Below the pieces are notes generated by a model. It saw only the letters and a list, made by a program, of their open reading frames with translations, searched no databases and was not told the origin of the DNA. The translations under genes and the position numbers were made by a program. From NCBI RefSeq assembly GCF_030063305.1, contig NZ_JASISV010000002.1, forward strand, positions 868,001-932,000: a stretch of DNA of 64,000 nt, read 5' to 3'. The stretch is from Salinibacterium sp. G-O1. Lineage in GTDB: Bacteria > Actinomycetota > Actinomycetes > Actinomycetales > Microbacteriaceae. Shown in pieces: positions 8,684-17,513 of this stretch; position 1 is the first letter of the stretch, and every line of letters starts with the position of its first letter.

Positions 8684-9352
8684 TTACTCCGCGCCGGAGG
8701 ATGTCTCGCCGGGCGCGTCGCCCGTCTCGTCGGCGATCTCTTCGAAGAGGCCGAGCGGGGGCGTGACGGTCATGGTGCCAGCATCGATGTCGACCGACGC
8801 GACGATCGCCTTGACGAACGGCACGAGAACATCGCCGGTGGGCGTATCGACGGTGATGAGGTCCTGAGCCGGGAAGTGGTCGATCTTCGAGATCGTTCCG
8901 ACCTTCGCGCCGTCCCTGATCACCGTGAGCCCGACGAGCTGGTGGTCGAACCACGCATCCTCTTCGTCAGACTTCTCGGCGGGGTCGTGTTCGATCCACA
9001 GGATCGCCTTGATCAGGGTTTCGGCCGTCGAACGGTCGAGAATGCCCTTGAAGAAAGCGACGGGCTGGGCGTTGTAGAACTTGAGCTCGATGAGCTCGAG
9101 AGTCTTGCCGTGCCAGTCGGAACTGCTGGGCACCTGCAGGGAGAACACGGCGCCCGGAACGAAACGTCGTTCCGGGGCATCCGTGTACAACTCAACCTTG
9201 ATGGCACCCTTGAGGCCATGCGCCTTCGTCAGGCGACCGACTCTCAATTGCGATTTACTCGGTCGCGCGCTGTTCTGCTCAGCGCCGGAATTCGGCACCT
9301 CGCTGTCGAGCGACTTCGTCTTTTTCGCTGGGGTTACTTTGTGCTCTGACAC
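8684..9352 (-). CDS. rimM: Ribosome maturation factor RimM
   Basis: Assists assembly of the 30S head by binding S19. The body is recognisable from [20 protein letters not shown] (about residue 36 on) through FEDAxF-like [10 protein letters not shown], a PRC-barrel segment ([20 protein letters not shown]) and [10 protein letters not shown]. About 35 charged, low-complexity residues precede the domain and there is an acidic tail, both longer than in E. coli. The GTG start at 9352 lies nine bases after the khpA stop. No internal start suits the domain better. Confidence 0.92.
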   Translation of the reverse strand: MSEHKVTPAKKTKSLDSEVPNSGAEQNSARPSKSQLRVGRLTKAHGLKGAIKVELYTDAPERRFVPGAVFSLQVPSSSDWHGKTLELIELKFYNAQPVAFFKGILDRSTAETLIKAILWIEHDPAEKSDEEDAWFDHQLVGLTVIRDGAKVGTISKIDHFPAQDLITVDTPTGDVLVPFVKAIVASVDIDAGTMTVTPPLGLFEEIADETGDAPGETSSGAE

Positions 9353-9361
9353 CGTGACTGA

Positions 9362-9598
9362 CTAAGCGTCGGTGTCGACCACGTCGACGCGCACGCGCTG
9401 GCCGTCGGCGAGAGCCGAAACCAGGGTGCGGAGCGCCTTCGCGGTGCGGCCTGCGCGCCCGATCACACGGCCGAGGTCTTCGGGGTGCACGCGCACTTCG
9501 AGGACATCACCGCGCTGCGAGCTTTTTGCGACGACCTGAACCTGGTCAGGGTGATCGACGATCCCCTTGACCAGGTGTTCGAGAGCAGGAGCGAGCAT
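9362..9598 (-). CDS. khpA: KH-domain RNA-binding protein KhpA
   Basis: A 78-residue single KH-domain protein. The GxxG loop is GRAG in VIGRAGRTAKALRTLV. Homologues (YlqC, KhpA) bind RNA broadly and, in Gram-positive bacteria, work with KhpB in cell-elongation control. It starts two bases after the rpsP stop and precedes rimM, its standard place in this operon. Confidence 0.9.
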   Translation of the reverse strand: MLAPALEHLVKGIVDHPDQVQVVAKSSQRGDVLEVRVHPEDLGRVIGRAGRTAKALRTLVSALADGQRVRVDVVDTDA

Positions 9599-9600
9599 TG

Positions 9601-10083
9601 TTAGGACTTGTCGGCGTCGGCCGCGGCGGCGGGCGCCTCGGTGGCCTCGGCAGCAGGAGCGTCAGCGGTCGACTCGTCGGCTGCTGGGGTCTCGTCGGCA
9701 GCGACGGGAGCCTCAACCTTTTCGACGGGCTTCTCGGCCTTGGGCTTGAGAACCGGCTTCTTCTTCTCGTCAGCCTGGAACACAGCCTTGGCTTCCTTGG
9801 TCTTCACGGTGCTGACAGCGTTCTTGTCGCCCTTGAAGATTCCCCAGTCGCCGGTGAGCTTGAGGATGGCCTCGACCTGCGGGCTCGGCTGTGCGCCAAC
9901 ACCCAACCAGTACTGCGCACGCTCGGAGTCGACCTCGATGAACGAAGGCTCTTCGGTGGGGTGGTACTTGCCGATTTCCTCGATCGAGCGGCCATCGCGC
10001 TTGTTGCGCGAGTCAGCCACAACGATGCGGTAGTACGGTGCACGGATCTTGCCCATGCGCTTGAGACGAATCTTTACAGCCAC
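9601..10083 (-). CDS. rpsP: 30S ribosomal protein S16 (bS16) with long acidic/Ala-rich tail
   Basis: Small-subunit assembly protein. Residues 1-80 are canonical ([39 protein letters not shown]). Residues from about 100 to 160 form a Lys/Pro then Ala/Glu/Asp-rich extension, common in actinobacterial S16 and probably disordered. GTG start with AGGAGA four bases upstream. First gene of the rpsP-khpA-rimM-trmD operon; the 129-bp gap to the EamA gene must carry its promoter, but I could not assign -35/-10 boxes with confidence. Confidence 0.95.
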   Translation of the reverse strand: MAVKIRLKRMGKIRAPYYRIVVADSRNKRDGRSIEEIGKYHPTEEPSFIEVDSERAQYWLGVGAQPSPQVEAILKLTGDWGIFKGDKNAVSTVKTKEAKAVFQADEKKKPVLKPKAEKPVEKVEAPVAADETPAADESTADAPAAEATEAPAAAADADKS

Positions 10084-10212
10084 AATTCTCCTGAATTAAA
10101 TGTTATTGGTGGCGAACCGCTAGCCGTGAGCGTGGGGGCACACTCGGCACAAAAGCTCTGATGGATTCCACTCGCGCCGATTAGAGGGTCGGGCTGCGAA
10201 GGACTCGACTCG

Positions 10213-11169
10213 CTATTCTGCCATGGTTTTGTCCGGATCGGTAACGGGTACCGCCGCCGGGGCCTTCCTGGGGCGTCGACGCGACAACGCGACACCCACG
10301 AGACAGACCGTACCGCCCACAATTGCCAGCGGTGGCGGCACCTCACCGAAGACGATGAGCCCGAAGGTGATCACCAGGGGCGGCACCAGATACGTGGTGA
10401 TTCCGAGCTGGCCCGCGGGCATCCTGGACAGCGCGTACCCCCAGGTGCTGAAGGCGACGGCCGTGGGCACGGCCCCGAGATAGAGCACGCCGAGAATGGC
10501 GCTGGTTGGGGCATCCTGCACCTCTCGCAGCAGGTCGCCGGTGAACGGCAGGCACGCGACCATGCCGATGACGCACCCAAGCCAGGTGACCTGAGCGTTC
10601 GGAATGCGCCTCAGCGTGGGCTTCTGCAGCAGCACACCGATGGCGTAGGCGAGGGCAGCGGCCAGGCACCAGAGCACCCCGGTGCCGTCGCCGAAGCGCA
10701 CACCCCCGTCGTTCGACGCCGCTGAACCGATGCCAATCAGGATGACGCCGACGAGCGCGACCCCGGCCCCGATGGCGAGCCACTTCGGAATGCCCTCACG
10801 CAGGAAGACGCCAGCGCCGAGGGCAACGAGGATCGGCCCGATGTTGACCAGCATCGAGGTGGTGCCAGCGTCGAGGGTGTGTTCGGCGATGTTGAGGGCG
10901 ACGTTGTATGCCCCGAACCACAGCACCCCGAAGCCCGTGATCTGCAGCCACTCGCGGGCGGACGGCCTCACCCACCTGCCGCGGAGCAGCACGACCACTC
11001 CCAGCAGCACGGCCCCGACCACCAGTCGGCCGAGCGCAAGCGCACCCCCGGAGATGAACTCGCCGGTGCCACGGATCACGATGAAGGCGCTGGCCCACGC
11101 GAGCACGGTCACCACAATGGCGACGATCACGCCGCGGCCCGGCCCTGCCGAGGTGTTGTCGATACTCAC
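10213..11169 (-). CDS. EamA/DMT-family transporter
   Basis: A 318-residue integral membrane protein of the drug/metabolite transporter superfamily, with two EamA repeats and about ten hydrophobic segments. Examples are VIVAIVVTVLAWASAFIVIR at the start and PPLAIVGGTVCLVGVALS near the end. Members export amino acids, metabolites or drugs; nothing here fixes the substrate. GTG start at 11169 lies six bases after TAGCCT, a probable leaderless promoter. It separates the rpsP operon from an F420-type oxidoreductase and looks like a single-gene unit. Confidence 0.85.
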   Translation of the reverse strand: MSIDNTSAGPGRGVIVAIVVTVLAWASAFIVIRGTGEFISGGALALGRLVVGAVLLGVVVLLRGRWVRPSAREWLQITGFGVLWFGAYNVALNIAEHTLDAGTTSMLVNIGPILVALGAGVFLREGIPKWLAIGAGVALVGVILIGIGSAASNDGGVRFGDGTGVLWCLAAALAYAIGVLLQKPTLRRIPNAQVTWLGCVIGMVACLPFTGDLLREVQDAPTSAILGVLYLGAVPTAVAFSTWGYALSRMPAGQLGITTYLVPPLVITFGLIVFGEVPPPLAIVGGTVCLVGVALSRRRPRKAPAAVPVTDPDKTMAE

Positions 11170-11175
11170 CTCGTC

Positions 11176-11181
11176 AGGCTA
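11176..11181 (-). promoter_or_regulatory. -10 element of a probable leaderless promoter (EamA gene)
   Basis: Minus-strand TAGCCT followed by exactly six bases and GTG at 11169. Confidence 0.5.
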
Positions 11182-11255
11182 GCCTCAACCGCCGACCGCT
11201 CAGCGCGCCGAGGAACACGATGGCCGAAAGCCGCCGAGCGCTGGCAGTAACGCGC

Positions 11256-12050
11256 TCAGCGGTTCTGGGCGTCGCGCCAGGCCAGCCAGCGTTTCACGGC
11301 AGCCAGGTCGTAGTCGGGGCCCGAGATGTTCAGGGTGAACAGGGTAACGCCGTGTGCCCTCATGGCGTCGGCAGCTGCCTCGTCGGCGCCCCTCAATTCG
11401 TTGGAAATCTCGATCTCACTGACGTCGCGACCGACCGCGGCACCGTGCTCGGCAAGAATCCCGAGCTTGCGCTCGAGGTCGTGCGGGGCCGTGAAGCTGT
11501 GCCAAATATCGGCGTGCTGTGCCACGATCCGCAGGGTCTTCTTCTCGCCGCCACCGCCGATCAGCACGGGAATCTTGCGCGTGGGGGCGGGGTTGAGGGC
11601 GGCCCAGCGCTGCTCGATTCTTGGCATGGCCTCGGCGAGGGCATCCAACCGCTGAACCGCCGTGCCGAACTCGTAGCCGTACTCGTCGTAGTCGCGCTCG
11701 AACCAGCCGGAGCCTGTGCCGAAAATGAATCGCCCCGTGCCGGTGTCGCCCGCACTGATGTGGTCGATCGTTCGAGCCATGTCGGCCTGCAGGTCGGCGT
11801 TTCGGTAGCTGTTGCAGTTCACGAGCGTTCCGAGCTGCACCCGGCTGGTGAGCTCGGCCCAGGAGGCGAGCTCGGTCCACGCCTCGAAATGCAGCCCGTC
11901 CGGGTCGCCGCTGAGCGGAAAGAAATGATCCCAGTTGAACAGGATGTCGACGCCAAGCTGCTCGAGTTCCTGCACTACGGCGCGGATCTTCGGGTATTCG
12001 GCGTGCTGGGGTGCAACCTGCACACCCAGGCGAACAGGTCGAGTCGTCAT
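11256..12050 (-). CDS. LLM-class F420-dependent oxidoreductase
   Basis: A 264-residue luciferase-like monooxygenase-fold protein, in the branch that generally uses coenzyme F420 (TIM barrel, FGTGSGWFERDYDEYGYEFG and VLIGGGGEKKTLRIVAQHAD motifs). Reaction unknown; related proteins reduce or oxidise small organics by hydride transfer. ATG at 12050 follows TAGTCT by six bases, a leaderless arrangement. It lies just downstream of ffh on the same strand but appears to have its own promoter. F420 use is inferred from subfamily likeness; FMN is possible. Confidence 0.82.
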   Translation of the reverse strand: MTTRPVRLGVQVAPQHAEYPKIRAVVQELEQLGVDILFNWDHFFPLSGDPDGLHFEAWTELASWAELTSRVQLGTLVNCNSYRNADLQADMARTIDHISAGDTGTGRFIFGTGSGWFERDYDEYGYEFGTAVQRLDALAEAMPRIEQRWAALNPAPTRKIPVLIGGGGEKKTLRIVAQHADIWHSFTAPHDLERKLGILAEHGAAVGRDVSEIEISNELRGADEAAADAMRAHGVTLFTLNISGPDYDLAAVKRWLAWRDAQNR

Positions 12051-12056
12051 ACCTTC

Positions 12057-12062
12057 AGACTA
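12057..12062 (-). promoter_or_regulatory. -10 element of a probable leaderless promoter (LLM gene)
   Basis: Minus-strand TAGTCT followed by exactly six bases and ATG at 12050. The hexamer lies just downstream of the ffh reading frame start of its 3' end region (ffh stop 12070). Confidence 0.5.
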
Positions 12063-12069
12063 TGGCCGA

Positions 12070-13614
12070 TCAGCGGCCGAGAAATTTCTGGAGGCTGGCG
12101 AGTTCTTCTTCGCTCGGGCCACCGGGCGTGGAACCCAGACCAAAACCGGAGCCCGCTGCCGCCGCCGGCTTTGGCGCAGCCAATGCAGCGTTCTCGGCAG
12201 CGCGCTTTGCCGGGTTACCCGACTTCGAGCCCTTTTTCTTCTGCTGTTGCTTCGCCCCACCGAACTTCTGGCCGGGAATCGGGCCCATGCCCGGAATCTG
12301 CGGCGTGCCACCGCGGGCAACGGTCTTCATCATCTTCGCCGCCTGCTCGAAGCGGTTGACGAGAGCGTTGACCTCGGTGACGGTCGTGCCGGAACCACGC
12401 GCGATACGAACACGGCGTGAACCATTGAGAAGCTTCGGAACCCGGCGCTCCTGCAGGGTCATCGACTGGATGATCGCCTCGGTGCGGGTGATCTCGGACT
12501 CGTCGAAGTTCTCGAGCTGGTCGCGCATACCCTTCGCGCCAGGCAGCATCCCGAGCATGCTCTTAATCGAGCCCATGTTCTTGAGTTGCTGCATCTGGGC
12601 GAGGAAATCCTCGAGGGTGAAAGTGTCTGTCGCGAACTTCTCCGCGACCTTGCGCGACTCCTCCTCGTCGAAATTCTTCTGCGCCTGCTCGATGAGGGTG
12701 AGGATGTCACCGAGATCCAGGATGCGGCTTGCCATGCGATCGGGGTGGAACGGCTCGAAGTCGTCCAGCGACTCCCCCGTGCTGGCGAAGAGGATCGGGC
12801 GACCCGTGACGCTCGCGACGGATAGCGCGGCACCGCCCCTGGCGTCACCGTCGAGCTTGGAGAGCACGACACCCGTGAAGTCGACACCGTCCTGGAAGGC
12901 GCGAGCGGTGGTGACGGCATCCTGACCGATCATGGCGTCGATGACGAAGAGAACCTCGTCGGGATCGACCGCCTTACGGATGTTGGCGGCCTGCTTCATC
13001 AGCTCGGCGTCGACACCGAGACGGCCGGCCGTATCGACGATGACCACGTCGTACTGCTTACGGTTGGCCTCCTTGAGGGCGTCCTTGGCGACCCGAACCG
13101 GATCACCCTTGCCATTGCCAGGCTCGGGAGCGTAGACGGCGACCCCAGCCTGCTCGCCCACCACCTGCAGCTGCGTGACGGCGTTTGGGCGCTGGAGGTC
13201 GGCCGCGACCAGCATCGGGGTGTGACCCTCGGACTTGAGCCACTTCGCGAGCTTGCCGGCGAGCGTGGTCTTACCAGCACCCTGAAGGCCGGCGAGCATG
13301 ATGACCGTGGGGCCAGACTTGGCGAACTGGATGCGACGGGTCTCGCCACCGAGGATCGTCACCAGCTCGTCGTTGACGATCTGCACCACCTGCTGGGCGG
13401 GGTTCAGCGACTTCGAAACCTCATCGCCCAGAGCGCGGTCGCGCACGCGGCCCGTGAATTCTTTGACGACTTCGAGCGCAACGTCGGCGTCGAGCAGCGC
13501 GCGGCGGATCTCGCGGACCGTTCCGTCGATATCTGCGGGGCTGAGCTTGCCCTTGCCGCGCAGGTTCTTGAACGTATCGGCGAGACGATCAGTGAGGTTT
13601 CCGAAAAGTGCCAT
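12070..13614 (-). CDS. ffh: Signal recognition particle protein Ffh
   Basis: GTPase that binds signal sequences and the SRP RNA and delivers ribosomes to FtsY. The 514 residues comprise the N domain, the G domain (GLQGAGKTTLAGKLAKWLK, DTAGRLGVD, SKLDGDARGG) and a Met-rich M domain (FTLEDFLAQMQQLKNMGS, LNGSRRVRIARGSGTTVTEV). A lysine- and Gly/Ala-rich tail (KQQQKKKGSKSG) extends the C-terminus. ATG at 13614; a TAAACT hexamer nine bases upstream suggests a very short leader. Confidence 0.96.
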   Translation of the reverse strand: MALFGNLTDRLADTFKNLRGKGKLSPADIDGTVREIRRALLDADVALEVVKEFTGRVRDRALGDEVSKSLNPAQQVVQIVNDELVTILGGETRRIQFAKSGPTVIMLAGLQGAGKTTLAGKLAKWLKSEGHTPMLVAADLQRPNAVTQLQVVGEQAGVAVYAPEPGNGKGDPVRVAKDALKEANRKQYDVVIVDTAGRLGVDAELMKQAANIRKAVDPDEVLFVIDAMIGQDAVTTARAFQDGVDFTGVVLSKLDGDARGGAALSVASVTGRPILFASTGESLDDFEPFHPDRMASRILDLGDILTLIEQAQKNFDEEESRKVAEKFATDTFTLEDFLAQMQQLKNMGSIKSMLGMLPGAKGMRDQLENFDESEITRTEAIIQSMTLQERRVPKLLNGSRRVRIARGSGTTVTEVNALVNRFEQAAKMMKTVARGGTPQIPGMGPIPGQKFGGAKQQQKKKGSKSGNPAKRAAENAALAAPKPAAAAGSGFGLGSTPGGPSEEELASLQKFLGR

Positions 13615-13646
13615 GGTGCAGCCAGTTTAACTGCTGCCGAGCACCC

Positions 13647-13652
13647 TAGGCT
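13647..13652 (+). promoter_or_regulatory. -10 element of a probable leaderless promoter (LLM gene)
   Basis: TAGGCT followed by exactly six bases and ATG at 13659; no Shine-Dalgarno sequence is present. Confidence 0.5.
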
Positions 13653-13658
13653 CGCCAC

Positions 13659-14546
13659 ATGCGCTTCGGTATCGTCATCCTTCCCCAGGAACCATGGGCC
13701 AGTGCCCGCCGCACCTGGGCTGACGCGGAATCCCTGGGCTTCGACCACGCCTGGACCTATGACCACTTGTCGTGGCGCAGCCTCGCCGACGAGCCATGGG
13801 GCGCGACGATTCCGACACTCGTCGCGGCCGCCACTGTCACGTCGACCATCCGCATCGGCACGTTCGTCTCCTCGCCTAACTTTCGACATCCCGTGACCTT
13901 CGCCAAGGATGTCGCAACGCTCGACGACATCGCCGGCGGCCGTGTGTTGCTGGGAATCGGGTCGGGCGGAACCGGCTTCGACGCCTTTGTACTCGGCCAA
14001 CCCGAGCTCACCCCGGGCCAACGGCACGCACGCTTCGTTGAGTTCGTCGACGGGCTCGACGAACTGCTGCGCTTCGAGGTGCCGGGGTCGGGCGGAATCA
14101 CCCGCCACGGCGAGTGGTTCGAGGCCGTGAACGCGCGGATGGTCGGGATGCCCGCGCAGAAGCCGCGGGTGCCCTTCGTGATCGCCGCCAACGGGCCGAA
14201 AGGCCTCGGGGTGGTCGCGAAGCACGCCCAGGGTTGGGCGACCACCGGGCCGGACGGCCTCGTCGGTCAGCAGTGGTGGTCGGGCGTCGCCGCCCTCGCA
14301 CGCCGGCTGGATGCTACGGCCGATGCTGCTGGCCGGGACCCGGCCACGATCGACCGGTACCTGTCTCTCGATTCGGGCGGCCAGTTCGCGCTGGAAAGCG
14401 TGGGCGCCTTCGAAGAACTGGTCGGCCGCGCCACCGAGCTCGGCTTCACCGACGTCATTACTCACTGGCCGCGCGCCGCTGGCATATACGCCGGCACAGA
14501 GAGCGTGCTGCACGAGGTCGCATCACGGCTCCCCTCGCTACGCTGA
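13659..14546 (+). CDS. LLM-class F420-dependent oxidoreductase
   Basis: A 295-residue TIM-barrel oxidoreductase of the luciferase-like family (MRFGIVILPQEPW, AESLGFDHAWTYDHLSWR, GRVLLGIGSGGTGFDAF). The GxGxGxxG-like turn and DHLSW segment resemble F420-dependent members. Substrate unknown. It is read divergently from ffh over a 44-bp gap and stops four bases before the carbonic anhydrase gene, but each gene appears to have its own leaderless promoter. Second of three such enzymes in this window. Confidence 0.82.
   Translation: MRFGIVILPQEPWASARRTWADAESLGFDHAWTYDHLSWRSLADEPWGATIPTLVAAATVTSTIRIGTFVSSPNFRHPVTFAKDVATLDDIAGGRVLLGIGSGGTGFDAFVLGQPELTPGQRHARFVEFVDGLDELLRFEVPGSGGITRHGEWFEAVNARMVGMPAQKPRVPFVIAANGPKGLGVVAKHAQGWATTGPDGLVGQQWWSGVAALARRLDATADAAGRDPATIDRYLSLDSGGQFALESVGAFEELVGRATELGFTDVITHWPRAAGIYAGTESVLHEVASRLPSLR
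14539..14544 (+). promoter_or_regulatory. -10 element of a probable leaderless promoter (carbonic anhydrase gene)
   Basis: TACGCT followed by exactly six bases and ATG at 14551. It lies inside the last codons of the upstream oxidoreductase gene. Confidence 0.45.
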
Positions 14547-14550
14547 AGCC

Positions 14551-15069
14551 ATGCCTCTTATCGTTCCGTTCAACGGCAACACACCCGCGATCGACACGTC
14601 AGCCTGGGTCGCCCCTAACGCCACGCTCATCGGCGCTGTGACGCTCGCCGCCGGTGCGAGCGCGTTCTTCGGCACCGTGCTGCGAGCCGACAGCAACACC
14701 ATCACGATCGGCGAGCGAACCAACCTCCAGGACAACGTGGTGGTACACGTCGACGGTGACGCTCCCCTCCGCATCGGCTCGGGAGTGAGCGTCGGCCACA
14801 GCGCGGTCGTGCACGGCTGCACGATCGAGGACGACTGTCTCATCGGCATGAACTCGACCGTACTGAGCCACGCCGTCATTGGCGCTGGCTCGCTCGTGGC
14901 TGCTGGCGCGGTCGTGCTCGAAGGCACAGTCGTGCCGCCAGGCTCACTCGTGGCAGGCGTACCCGCGAAGGTGCGGCGTGAGCTCACGGACGACGAGCGC
15001 GCAGGTATTAGGGCCAACGGCGACCACTACGCGGCTCTCTCACAGCGCTACGCGGTCGACGGGGTCTAA
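14551..15069 (+). CDS. Gamma-class carbonic anhydrase-like hexapeptide protein
   Basis: A 172-residue left-handed beta-helix protein of the gamma carbonic anhydrase/YrdA group. Hexapeptide repeats run from about residue 15 to 140, and the three zinc histidines are placed as expected in VVVHVDG, VGHSAVVHGC. Some family members hydrate CO2, others have no measured activity. ATG at 14551 was chosen because the family begins MPLIVPFNGNTP and because the longer frame upstream lies inside the preceding gene. Convergent with ftsY. Confidence 0.85.
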   Translation: MPLIVPFNGNTPAIDTSAWVAPNATLIGAVTLAAGASAFFGTVLRADSNTITIGERTNLQDNVVVHVDGDAPLRIGSGVSVGHSAVVHGCTIEDDCLIGMNSTVLSHAVIGAGSLVAAGAVVLEGTVVPPGSLVAGVPAKVRRELTDDERAGIRANGDHYAALSQRYAVDGV

Positions 15070-15113
15070 CCCGTGCACCACAGCGAGCGCACTGTCGGCG
15101 TCGCGCTTCCGGG

Positions 15114-15983
15114 CTAGCCGACCAGCCCCTGCACGAACACGTGCGGGGTGAAGCCCGTCAGGTCGCCGATGCCCTCACCCTGGCCGACCAGTTTGATCGG
15201 GATGCCCGTCTTCTCCTGCACCGCAAGCACGAAGCCGCCCTTGGCCGAGCCGTCGAGTTTGGTCAGCACGAGCCCGGTAACACCGGCGTGCTCGATGAAG
15301 GCCTGCGCCTGTGATAGACCGTTCTGTCCAGTGGTCGCGTCGAGGACGAGCAGCACCTCGGCGATCTCGGTCTGCTTTTCGACGACGCGGCGGATCTTGC
15401 CGAGCTCGTCCATCAGCCCGCTCTTGGTCTGAAGCCGGCCCGCCGTGTCGATCAGCACGATCTCGATGCCCTCGCGCTGGGCGCGCTCCACGGTTTGGAA
15501 GGCGACGGATGCCGGATCCTGCCCCTGCTGCTGCGGGCGCACGATCTCGGCTCCCCCGCGTTCGGCCCACGTCGCCAGTTGTTCGACGGCGGCCGCCCTG
15601 AAGGTGTCTGCAGCACCGACGACGACCGTGCGGCCGTAGTTGGTGAGGAACTTCGCGAACTTCCCGATGGTCGTCGTCTTGCCCACGCCATTGACCCCGA
15701 CGACCAGCACGACGGCCGGGCGGTTGCTCAGGTGCAGGGTCGGGTCGAGCTTCGCGAGGCGTTCCTCGAGGGTCTCGCGCAGCATCCTTTTGAGGTCTGC
15801 CGGATCTGTCGTGCGGAACTTCGCGACGCTCGCGCGCAGCTCATCGACGACCGACTCGGTGATGTCCGGCCCGAAATCGGCGGAGATGAGCGCATCCTCG
15901 AGGTCATCCCACGTGGTGTCGTCGATGGTGGGGCGAGCGAACATGCCCTTGAGTGCGCTGGAGAGGGACCACGGTGATGCCAT
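15114..15983 (-). CDS. ftsY: Signal recognition particle receptor FtsY
   Basis: SRP receptor GTPase that docks translating ribosomes at the membrane. The 289-residue form consists of little more than the NG domain: P-loop GVNGVGKTTT at 96-105, DTFRAAAVEQL, DTAGRLQTKSGLM, TKLDGSAKGG, and the closing GQGEGIGDLTGF. The acidic A domain of E. coli FtsY is absent, so membrane contact probably relies on a short N-terminal helix. ATG at 15983 follows TACCCT by six bases, so the mRNA is probably leaderless. It is separated from smc by three unrelated genes. Confidence 0.95.
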   Translation of the reverse strand: MASPWSLSSALKGMFARPTIDDTTWDDLEDALISADFGPDITESVVDELRASVAKFRTTDPADLKRMLRETLEERLAKLDPTLHLSNRPAVVLVVGVNGVGKTTTIGKFAKFLTNYGRTVVVGAADTFRAAAVEQLATWAERGGAEIVRPQQQGQDPASVAFQTVERAQREGIEIVLIDTAGRLQTKSGLMDELGKIRRVVEKQTEIAEVLLVLDATTGQNGLSQAQAFIEHAGVTGLVLTKLDGSAKGGFVLAVQEKTGIPIKLVGQGEGIGDLTGFTPHVFVQGLVG

Positions 15984-15989
15984 CCTGCA

Positions 15990-15995
15990 AGGGTA
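15990..15995 (-). promoter_or_regulatory. -10 element of a probable leaderless promoter (ftsY)
   Basis: Minus-strand TACCCT followed by exactly six bases and ATG at 15983. Confidence 0.45.
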
Positions 15996-16067
15996 TAGCG
16001 GGGTGGACGTGAGCGTTGCACAGAACGATGGGTAGCGCATCCGGTGGCGCGTTGTCATGCTTGGGTC

Positions 16068-16883
16068 ATGTTCGGGAGACTGCTCGCCACCGTTGCCGCT
16101 GTCGCGCTCATCTCCGGCTGCACGAGCTCAACCCCGCCCCCAGAGGTGGAAAGCGAAGGGTCGCCGGCGGTCGGGCTCGTGGGCCTGTGGCGAGTGGCAG
16201 GCGCCGAGGGTGAAACGGCAAACACCTGGCTGCGTCTCACCGCGGGCGAATTCCAGCTCTCGCGAGACTGCGGCATCATTTCGGGATCCTGGCGCGGAGC
16301 AGGCGGCCTCATGCTCGCATCGGTCTACGGCGCCAGTGGGCTGTGCGCCAGCGCCTCGCTGCCCGAGGTGCCCTGGTTGGAGTCAGCGGAGGGCTACGCA
16401 CCCACCGAGGGCGGGTGGGAGTTGACGGATGCCGCGGGCTCACCCGTCGCAGAACTCATCATCGACGGCGCACCTGACCTCCTCCCTGACGGGGCCGAGT
16501 TTTTCGCCCAGCCCCCGGAGGTCACGGACGAAACCCGCGCGTATTTCGCCGACGCCGTGCCGTTGCCGGCAGACCTCGCCGTGGGCTCGATCGCAGGGCG
16601 GTGGTTGCCGGAGGGTGTCAGCGTATCCACGGGAGCCAAGGTCGACTTTGCAGTCGACGGGACGTGGACGGGGTCAGACGGGTGCAACGTCAGCGGAGGT
16701 CGCTGGGCTGCCGGATCCGGTGGCGGATTTCTCGCGTCATCCGGACTCTCCACCCTGATGGCGTGTGACGGTGCCCCGGTGCCGGGCTGGGTGTCGCAGG
16801 CGCAGCTCGCGGGTCTCGACGGCGAGGTTTTGGTGCTGCTCGACCGCGGCGGGGTTGAGCTCGGGCGGCTCGTGAAGGCCTAG
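16068..16883 (+). CDS. Secreted lipoprotein, META/HslJ-like repeats
   Basis: A 271-residue predicted lipoprotein. A short signal peptide ends in the lipobox LISGC, with the cysteine near residue 18. The mature part holds two repeats that begin with a G-L-W or G-R-W motif and contain a CGIISGSW or CNVSGGRW segment, resembling META (HslJ-like) domains. Paired cysteines suggest disulfides. Function unknown; META proteins are often linked to envelope stress. ATG at 16068 places the signal sequence at the N-terminus; a CATGCT hexamer six bases upstream fits the leaderless pattern of the neighbours. Confidence 0.7.
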   Translation: MFGRLLATVAAVALISGCTSSTPPPEVESEGSPAVGLVGLWRVAGAEGETANTWLRLTAGEFQLSRDCGIISGSWRGAGGLMLASVYGASGLCASASLPEVPWLESAEGYAPTEGGWELTDAAGSPVAELIIDGAPDLLPDGAEFFAQPPEVTDETRAYFADAVPLPADLAVGSIAGRWLPEGVSVSTGAKVDFAVDGTWTGSDGCNVSGGRWAAGSGGGFLASSGLSTLMACDGAPVPGWVSQAQLAGLDGEVLVLLDRGGVELGRLVKA

Positions 16884-16943
16884 CCTTGCTGCGTCGCAGT
16901 TGTGCCGATCTGGGAGACTGGGTGTTCACCCCGGGGAGAAACA

Positions 16944-17513
16944 GTGACATACGCCTTCATCCGTCATGGCCAGACCGACTGGAACCGCGACGGGCTCTTT
17001 CAGGGCTCGAGCGACATCCCGCTCAATGATGTCGGCCGCCAGCAGGCCCTGGATGCCGCGGCCACCCTGCGCGATTCCCCCTGGACGGCGATCGTGTCGT
17101 CGGGGCTGCAGCGCGCGCGCGAAACCGCCGAGATCATCGCCGGGGAGCTGGGCATCGAGCTCGGCCCCGCCTACCCGAAGCTCGCCGAGCGCGACTACGG
17201 AGAGCTTGAGGGCACCTCAGCCGACGCAGCCATCGCACGCTGGCCGTCCCGTGAATACCCTGGCGCCGAAAACATCGCGTCGGTGGTCGAACGTGGCCGC
17301 GCCGGAGTGGCGCGCATCGCCGCCGACTACCCCGGACAGGACGTCGTCATCGTGTGCCACGGCACGATCATCCGGTACACGCTCTCTGATTTCGCCGGGC
17401 GCAAGGTCGATGGGATCCTCAACGGTTCGATCTCGACGTTCAGGCTCGACGGAGATCACTGGAACGTGCTGAGCGTCAACGGGCAGGCGCTCGCCGTCGC
17501 CGATCGAATCTAG
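16944..17513 (+). CDS. Histidine phosphatase family protein (phosphoglycerate mutase-like)
   Basis: A 189-residue branch-1 histidine phosphatase. The phosphohistidine motif is FIRHGQTDWNRDG near the N-terminus, with the second catalytic histidine in VIVCHGTIIRY and the conserved glutamate in LAERDYGELEG. Similar proteins dephosphorylate small phosphate esters, and a true cofactor-dependent mutase would be longer. GTG at 16944 has GGGGAG five bases upstream. It converges with smc and the two stop codons overlap on a CTAG. Confidence 0.88.
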   Translation: MTYAFIRHGQTDWNRDGLFQGSSDIPLNDVGRQQALDAAATLRDSPWTAIVSSGLQRARETAEIIAGELGIELGPAYPKLAERDYGELEGTSADAAIARWPSREYPGAENIASVVERGRAGVARIAADYPGQDVVIVCHGTIIRYTLSDFAGRKVDGILNGSISTFRLDGDHWNVLSVNGQALAVADRI